NCBI GenBank assembly: GCA_022827045.1
Contig: JAJDTQ010000101.1
Coordinates: forward strand, 1 to 10,776
DNA length: 10,776 nt
Source: Candidatus Binatia bacterium
GTDB taxonomy: Bacteria > Desulfobacterota_B > Binatia > UBA9968 > JAJDTQ01
Direction: 5' to 3'
In this document: positions 6,807 through 10,776 of the stretch, one piece after another
How positions within the stretch are numbered: position 1 is the first letter of the stretch
Layout of the letters: every line of letters begins with the position of its first letter
Program-made: the position numbers and the translations under genes
The notes under the pieces: generated by a model
Seen by the model: only the letters and a program-made list of their open reading frames with translations
Databases searched by the model: none
What the model was told of the DNA's origin: nothing

Positions 6807-7766
6807 CTACTTCTTCTTCAGGAGAGGCTTGAGCCCTTCCATGATCTTGGCGTTGGCCCGCAGCACCTTCCACGTTCCGTCGGGGCCGTCCGGATTAAGG
6901 AAGAATCCCCCCTTCAGGGCCCACTCCTTGAATGCGGCATCGTCCACGATCTCCTGCATCGCCTTGCGGATGACCTGTAGCTTGTCGTCCGGCGTTCCCG
7001 GGGGCGCGGCCATGATGCGCGGGACTCCCAGCACCGACAGTTGCGAATACCCCAGCTCGGTGGTGGTGGGGACGTCCGGCAGGTTGGGGTCCTTCTTGTC
7101 GGCGATGAAGGCCAGCATCCGCAGGTCGCCCAGCACGTTGCGGACGTGGACGTAGCCGCCGGCTCCAGCCTCGGCGTCGCCCCGCGCAACCGCCAGGGCC
7201 GCCTTGGGAAGGTTCTTGTAGCCGGTGACGAACTTCACCGGGAACCCCAGCGTGGCGCCCAGGGCATTGGCCTCGACCCAGGTGACGGCACCGACTCCGG
7301 TGGTGGCGAACTTGATGGGACGCCCGGCTTTCTTGAAGTCCGCCAGGCTCTTGATGGGCGATTTCTTGTTGACGAAGACGAACTGCTTGGCGTCCGTCAG
7401 CTTCAGGATGATCTTGAACTTGTTGTAGTCGATGGACGCCTTCTTGCCGCGCAGGATCTCGTTGGACTGAAACGAGACGAAGTGGACGAAGCCGATGGTG
7501 TATCCGTCGGGCTTCGACTTGAACAGCACCACCGCGCCCTTGCGTCCGCCCGCGCCCGGGTTGTTCTTGACCACCACGGGGACGCCGAGCTTCTTCTCGA
7601 GGTCCGCGCCCATCTTGCGTCCCAGACGGCCGTAGGCGCCGCCGGCACCGAACGGCACGATGATGGTGATGGGCTTGTCAGGGTAGGCGGCCGGTGTTTC
7701 GGGGACGTTCGCCAGTACCAACGCGCCTGACACTAGGCTAATTGCCAACAGTTTCGCTAACTGCAT
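6807..7766 (-). CDS. tctC: Tripartite tricarboxylate transporter receptor TctC (Bug family)
   Basis: This 319-residue periplasmic receptor captures the substrate for TctAB. An N-terminal signal peptide (Lys5, hydrophobic core 6-20, cleavage near residue 26 at TPA/A) has no lipobox Cys, so the mature protein should be soluble. Bug hallmarks follow: YPDKPITIIVPFGAGG (28-43), KNNPGAGGRKGA (67-78), KPDGYTIGF (85-93), VGVPR/MAAPPGTPDD near 246-261, and a C-terminal helical lobe. Most Bug proteins have an Asp shortly after the PGG turn (PGG..D); here the segment reads AGGAYGRLGR, with Gly at that place. This may mark an altered binding pocket. An AAGGAGGG ribosome site lies three bases before the ATG, the strongest in the train, fitting the high dose needed for a receptor. 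The gene lies 47 bp after the ThDP gene. The ligand is not predictable. Confidence 0.94.
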   Translation of the reverse strand: MQLAKLLAISLVSGALVLANVPETPAAYPDKPITIIVPFGAGGAYGRLGRKMGADLEKKLGVPVVVKNNPGAGGRKGAVVLFKSKPDGYTIGFVHFVSFQSNEILRGKKASIDYNKFKIILKLTDAKQFVFVNKKSPIKSLADFKKAGRPIKFATTGVGAVTWVEANALGATLGFPVKFVTGYKNLPKAALAVARGDAEAGAGGYVHVRNVLGDLRMLAFIADKKDPNLPDVPTTTELGYSQLSVLGVPRIMAAPPGTPDDKLQVIRKAMQEIVDDAAFKEWALKGGFFLNPDGPDGTWKVLRANAKIMEGLKPLLKKK

Positions 7767-7813
7767 GTTCCCTCCTTGAAACAGTAGTTTGCCGGCAGCG
7801 TGTGAGGTTCGGA

Positions 7814-9568
7814 TCAGCCGGCGGGGTTACGACATATCACATTTAACAGCGCCTGGCGCCCCTCTTCCTTCACGGCCTTGAGGCCGCGTTGCAGGGCCGC
7901 GGGCAGGTCCGCCGGGTCGTCCACGCGCTCCGCGTAGGCGCCGCAGGCCTGGGCGGTCAGCTCGAACTGAGGCGACGGCGACAGGTCGGTGCCCGGGAAG
8001 TTGCTGGTCTGGTGGGCGACGCCGTCCGGGTACAGCTCGCGCACGGTGCTGAGCGTCGCGTTCCAGGCTTGATTGTTATAGATGATGGTGAGGAACGGCA
8101 CCTGGTATTTCTGCGCGGTGAAATGGCAGGCGGTGGGCACGCAGAACATGTAGGAGCCGTCCCCCTCGCAGGCGATGACCGTGTGGTCCGGCGCGGCCAG
8201 CTTGGCGCCGATGGCGGCGCCCATTCCCCAGCCCAGGTGCCCGGCGGGCGCCTGGTCGAAGAACGACCCGGGCCGCTCCAGCCCCAGCACCGGTCCCAGG
8301 GGCGAGGTTACGGCCTCTCCCATCACGATGGTTTTCTCGTCGACGACGTCGGCGATGCACCGGGAAACCCACAAGGGATGGATGGGCCGCTCGTCCTTGA
8401 CCTTCTCGATCCGCGCCGCCATCTCCGCCCGGGTCTCGTCGTGGGCGGCCTTGATGCGGCTCCGCCGCGCCTCCACGCTTTTCCGCAGCGCCTCCGAGCC
8501 GTCCAGCCCCTGCCGGACGAGTCCATTGAGCACCGGCAGCGTCACGTCGGACGAGCCGGTCATGGCGTGATCCACGGGGAAGCCCCAAACCGGGATGGAC
8601 GAGAACAGCGGGTCCACCTCCAGTTGCAGCACCGTGGCCTCGGGCCGGAGAATGTCGCGGGTGGCGGGCGTCCACGGCACGTCGACGTCGATGAGGAAGA
8701 CCACGTCGGCCGTCTTCACGTGGCCGGGAATGTCGTGGCCGGCATGGCAAGGGTGGCTCGACGGGAAGTTCATGTACGGCGACTGTGGGTGCTGCACCAC
8801 CGGGATCGCCAACAGGTCAGCCAGCTCCACCAGCGGCGCCACCGCTCCGGGGGTCTTGCCCACGTAGCGCGTCACGATCATCGGGTCGGACGCGGCCAGG
8901 AGGATCTCCGCCGCCCGCTCCAGGTCCCCCACGGGTGTCTGGATCTTGCTCGGCGGCTCGAACACCTCCGCGGACACGCGAGTGGTTTCCATGGACTGGT
9001 ACAGCCACTCCCGGGGCAGCGACAGGTACACTGGTCCGCGCGGCTCGGCCATGGCGATCTTGAAGGCCCGCGGCACGATGGCGCCCAACTGCTCGTTGGC
9101 GCGGTTCTCGAAATCCCACTTCACGAACTCGCGCACGATGCTGCCTTGGTCCCGGGACTCCTGGCGCCAGTGGATGTGGCGGCTCTTGCCGCCCGCCACC
9201 TCGCCCTCGGTGACCGGGGTCCTCCCGGCCACGAACAGCATCGGCACCTGGCACGCCTTGGCGTTCATCAAGCCGCCGAGTCCGTTGGCGGTGCCGGGCA
9301 GGGTATGCACCAGCACCACCTGCGGTTTGCCCGAGGCGCAGTAGTAGCCGTGGGCCATGGACACCGCCGCCTGCTCGTGGGGCACCACGACGATCTCCGC
9401 TCCCTTGGACTCGCTGCGGTGCATCTTGGCCAGCGCCTCCAGGATCGGGCCGTGGTCGGTCCCGGTGTTGGCGAAGATGTAGTCGACGTCAGGATTGGCG
9501 TTGAGCTGCGCCAGAAAGGCTTCGGCCCCGTTGGCCACGGTCACGTCTTCGAATCGAGGTCCCGGCAT
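7814..9568 (-). CDS. ThDP-dependent enzyme of the acetolactate synthase/benzoylformate decarboxylase superfamily
   Basis: This 584-residue protein has the three domains of the POX/ALS superfamily. The N-terminal Pyr domain holds the activating Glu in VVPHEQAAVSMAHGYY (Glu about 65) and a Gly/Asn-rich PGTANGLGGLMNA loop. The central domain is residues 205-350. The C-terminal PP domain has the ThDP/Mg motif GDGS (469-472) followed by NNQ (498-500), the standard spacing of about 27-30 residues. Such enzymes decarboxylate 2-oxo acids or join the product to an acceptor. Nothing visible assigns the substrate: it is not clearly acetolactate synthase, and an aryl-glyoxylate or similar acid is a guess from context. 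The ATG at 9568 lies nine bases after GGAG; a TTG two codons earlier is possible. It heads the minus-strand train, divergent from ligA. Confidence 0.88.
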   Translation of the reverse strand: MPGPRFEDVTVANGAEAFLAQLNANPDVDYIFANTGTDHGPILEALAKMHRSESKGAEIVVVPHEQAAVSMAHGYYCASGKPQVVLVHTLPGTANGLGGLMNAKACQVPMLFVAGRTPVTEGEVAGGKSRHIHWRQESRDQGSIVREFVKWDFENRANEQLGAIVPRAFKIAMAEPRGPVYLSLPREWLYQSMETTRVSAEVFEPPSKIQTPVGDLERAAEILLAASDPMIVTRYVGKTPGAVAPLVELADLLAIPVVQHPQSPYMNFPSSHPCHAGHDIPGHVKTADVVFLIDVDVPWTPATRDILRPEATVLQLEVDPLFSSIPVWGFPVDHAMTGSSDVTLPVLNGLVRQGLDGSEALRKSVEARRSRIKAAHDETRAEMAARIEKVKDERPIHPLWVSRCIADVVDEKTIVMGEAVTSPLGPVLGLERPGSFFDQAPAGHLGWGMGAAIGAKLAAPDHTVIACEGDGSYMFCVPTACHFTAQKYQVPFLTIIYNNQAWNATLSTVRELYPDGVAHQTSNFPGTDLSPSPQFELTAQACGAYAERVDDPADLPAALQRGLKAVKEEGRQALLNVICRNPAG

Positions 9569-9601
9569 GTTCAAGGTCTCCGTTCGTTTCGGTGCTGATC
9601 A

Positions 9602-9629
9602 AGTATCAACCGTATCATCCGCATGTCAA
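9602..9629 (-). promoter_or_regulatory. Predicted sigma70 promoter of the ThDP-tct gene train
   Basis: The minus strand carries a consensus TTGACA (9629-9624), a 16-base spacer and GATACT (9607-9602), which matches -10 consensus at four of six bases. Transcription would start near 9595, leaving a leader of about 27 bases to the ATG at 9568. Prediction only. Confidence 0.55.
9603..9620 (+). repeat. Tandem 9-bp repeat in the divergent promoter region
   Basis: GTATCAACC (9603-9611) is followed directly by GTATCATCC (9612-9620), with one mismatch. The copies occupy the -10 and spacer of the minus-strand promoter, so they could be half-sites for a regulator. Short enough to be chance. Confidence 0.3.
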
Positions 9630-9659
9630 ATCGGCGTTGCGCCGAGGGTCGGGTTTGAC
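9625..9659. promoter_or_regulatory. Nested inverted repeat between divergent promoters, candidate operator
   Basis: GTCAAA (9625-9630) and TTTGAC (9654-9659) form an inverted repeat. They are also the -35 regions of the two divergent promoters. Between them TCGGCG-TTG-CGCCGA (9631-9645) is a perfect 6-bp dyad with a 3-base centre. A regulator bound here could control both directions. No regulator gene is visible in the window. Confidence 0.45.
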
Positions 9660-9683
9660 CCGGTATTCGAATCATTTTATGTT
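9655..9683 (+). promoter_or_regulatory. Predicted sigma70 promoter of ligAB
   Basis: TTGACC (9655-9660), a 17-base spacer and TATGTT (9678-9683) form a plausible sigma70 promoter: five of six and four of six consensus bases. The leader to the ligA ATG would be about 40 bases. Prediction only. Confidence 0.5.
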
Positions 9684-9715
9684 CGGCGTTTCCATGCGTG
9701 GAACAAACCGTTTTC

Positions 9716-9722
9716 GGAGGAA
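9716..9722 (+). promoter_or_regulatory. Ribosome binding site fixing the ligA start
   Basis: GGAGGAA lies six bases before the ATG at 9729. It fixes that codon as the start although the frame is open back to 9495 inside the divergent gene. Confidence 0.7.
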
Positions 9723-9728
9723 GCGGCC

Positions 9729-10091
9729 ATGAGCGAATCTGGGCAGGACTCGGAGAAGATCGAGGGCACTTACGTGTTCGACGGAGCCCTGTCGCGCAAG
9801 GGTTACCGTCTCAACAAGTTCTTCTTTGGCCTCAACAAGCCGGAGAACCGGGCCGCCTACAAGGAGGATGCCGAGGCGCTGATGGACCGCTTCGACCTGT
9901 CCGAGTGGGAGAAGAAGAAGTTGCGGGAGAAGGACTGGCTGGCGCTGGCGCGCGAGGGCGGCGCTAACATCTACTTCATGTACAAGATGGGCTCGGTGAC
10001 GGGCGACAGCCTCCAGCATATCGGTGCGGCGTTCCGCGGCGAGACGCTGGATGAGTTCCTCAGCACGCGAAAGGTCCAGGGGGCCAGGTAG
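9729..10091 (+). CDS. ligA: LigA-like small subunit of a class III extradiol dioxygenase
   Basis: This 120-residue, mostly helical protein matches the alpha (small) subunit of protocatechuate 4,5-dioxygenase. That subunit caps the active site of LigB and helps shape substrate binding. Recognisable parts are YRLNKFFFGLNKPENRAAY (26-44), an acidic-basic helical stretch with MDRFDLSEWEKKKLREKDW (52-70), and GGANIYFMYKMGSVTGDS (77-94) followed by GETLDEFL (104-111). It is slightly shorter than LigA of Sphingobium, about 139 residues, with the difference at the termini. It contains no metal ligands, as expected. The ligB start follows its stop after one base, so the two are almost certainly co-translated. 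The ring substrate could be protocatechuate, gallate or another catechol acid. Confidence 0.88.
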   Translation: MSESGQDSEKIEGTYVFDGALSRKGYRLNKFFFGLNKPENRAAYKEDAEALMDRFDLSEWEKKKLREKDWLALAREGGANIYFMYKMGSVTGDSLQHIGAAFRGETLDEFLSTRKVQGAR

Positions 10092-10092
10092 C

Positions 10093-10776
10093 ATGGGAAA
10101 GATCGTCGCAGGAATCGGATCATCGCACGTCCCGGCCGCGGGCGCGGCGTTCGACCAGGGCAAGCAGGACGCTCCCGAGTGGAAGCCGCTGTTCGACGGC
10201 TACCGGCCGGCCATGGAGTGGCTCCGGGAAGCCCGCATCGACGTCGCCATCTTCATCTATAACGACCATGGCTCGGGCTTCTTCTTCGACAAGTACCCCA
10301 CCTTCGCCATGGGCGTGGCGGATAGCTACCCGCCGGCGGACGAGGGTTGGGGCCCGCGCCCGCTGGAGCCGGTTCCCGGCGATCCCGAGTTCTCATGGCA
10401 CGTGGCCGAGTCGCTGATCCGCGAGAGCGAGTTTGACATGACCGTGTGCCAGGAACTGACGGTGGACCACGGGCTGCTGACGCCGTTGCCGATGCTCTGG
10501 GCCCACGAGCCCCGGTGGAACATTAAGGTGGTGCCGGTGGCGGTCAACGTGGTTCAGCACCCGCTGCCGACCGCGCGGCGTCTGTGGAAGTTGGGGCAGG
10601 CCCTGCGCGTGGCCGTGGAGAGTTATCCCGAGGACATCCGAGTGGCCGTACTCGGTACCGGCGGACTCTCGCATCAACTCCACGGCGAGCGCTTCGGTTT
10701 CCGCAACGAGGAGTGGGACCGGCGCTTCATGGAGCGCGTCGTGAACGGACCCGAGGAGCTGGTGGGGCTGTCGCAC
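10093..10776 (+). CDS. ligB: LigB-like catalytic subunit of a class III extradiol dioxygenase (cut by window end)
   Basis: The first 228 residues of the catalytic beta subunit are visible; relatives have about 280-300. LigB uses non-heme Fe(II) to open a catecholic ring next to the two hydroxyls. The iron-ligand His residues fall at the expected places: H12 in GSSHVP and H59 in YNDHGSGFF (H12 and H61 in Sphingobium LigB). H126 in VDHGLL and H194 in GTGGLSHQL correspond to the conserved active-site His residues (H127 and the catalytic base H195). The third iron ligand, a Glu near residue 242, lies beyond the window. The ATG begins one base after the ligA stop and the upstream ribosome site is weak, so translational coupling is likely. 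The substrate is not fixed by these residues. Confidence 0.92.
   Translation, partial: MGKIVAGIGSSHVPAAGAAFDQGKQDAPEWKPLFDGYRPAMEWLREARIDVAIFIYNDHGSGFFFDKYPTFAMGVADSYPPADEGWGPRPLEPVPGDPEFSWHVAESLIRESEFDMTVCQELTVDHGLLTPLPMLWAHEPRWNIKVVPVAVNVVQHPLPTARRLWKLGQALRVAVESYPEDIRVAVLGTGGLSHQLHGERFGFRNEEWDRRFMERVVNGPEELVGLSH

Noticed and set aside
5404..7155. 583-residue plus-strand open frame
   Set aside because: Antisense to tctA and tctC; the translation is Gly/Asp/His/Glu-rich without domains, while the opposite strand encodes clear transporter motifs.
7889..9598. 569-residue plus-strand open frame
   Set aside because: Antisense shadow of the ThDP enzyme gene, His/Arg/Gly-rich, no recognisable domain.
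9495..9728. Longer ligA start inside the divergent ThDP gene
   Set aside because: The added residues overlap the ThDP gene and promoter region; a strong GGAGGAA site supports the ATG at 9729.
10393..10776. 127-residue minus-strand open frame at the window end
   Set aside because: Antisense to ligB, whose iron-ligand His residues are conserved in the plus frame.
1..10776. CRISPR arrays, tRNA or rRNA genes
   Set aside because: No regularly spaced direct repeats and no tRNA- or rRNA-like segments were seen; almost all of the window is coding.

Overview
The window comes from a high-GC bacterium with dense gene packing. The aromatic and organic-acid catabolic genes (LigAB dioxygenase, tripartite tricarboxylate transporter with a Bug-type receptor) point to a proteobacterium or a related uncultured lineage with a similar lifestyle. 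I cannot place it more exactly from the sequence.

Layout. Positions 1-1632 hold one apparently complete IS1380-family insertion sequence: matching 22-bp terminal inverted repeats at both edges, one intact DDE transposase on the minus strand, and a G-rich non-coding tail. Directly behind it, 30 bp from the IS edge, begins a plus-strand NERD nuclease-domain/UvrD-like helicase (1663-3498), so the IS has replaced whatever promoter this gene had. From 9568 down to 3546 runs a minus-strand gene train: a ThDP-dependent decarboxylase or synthase-like enzyme, tctC (periplasmic binding protein), tctA and tctB (membrane subunits), a small ABM-like protein, and an arylmalonate decarboxylase/Asp-Glu racemase superfamily protein. 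Divergent from it, on the plus strand from 9729 to the window end, are the small and large subunits of a LigAB-type class III extradiol dioxygenase. The large subunit is cut by the window edge.

How the parts may work together. The 160-bp region between the ThDP gene and ligA carries two back-to-back sigma70-like promoters. Their -35 boxes are the two arms of an inverted repeat enclosing a small perfect hairpin, which is the arrangement expected where one regulator controls both directions. The inferred system is a catabolic module: the Tct transporter imports a carboxylate, the ThDP enzyme and the AMDase-like enzyme act on C-C or C-COO bonds, and LigAB opens a catecholic ring. The substrate is unknown. 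Having two mechanistically different decarboxylase-type enzymes beside LigAB and a dedicated transporter is the most interesting aspect of the window.
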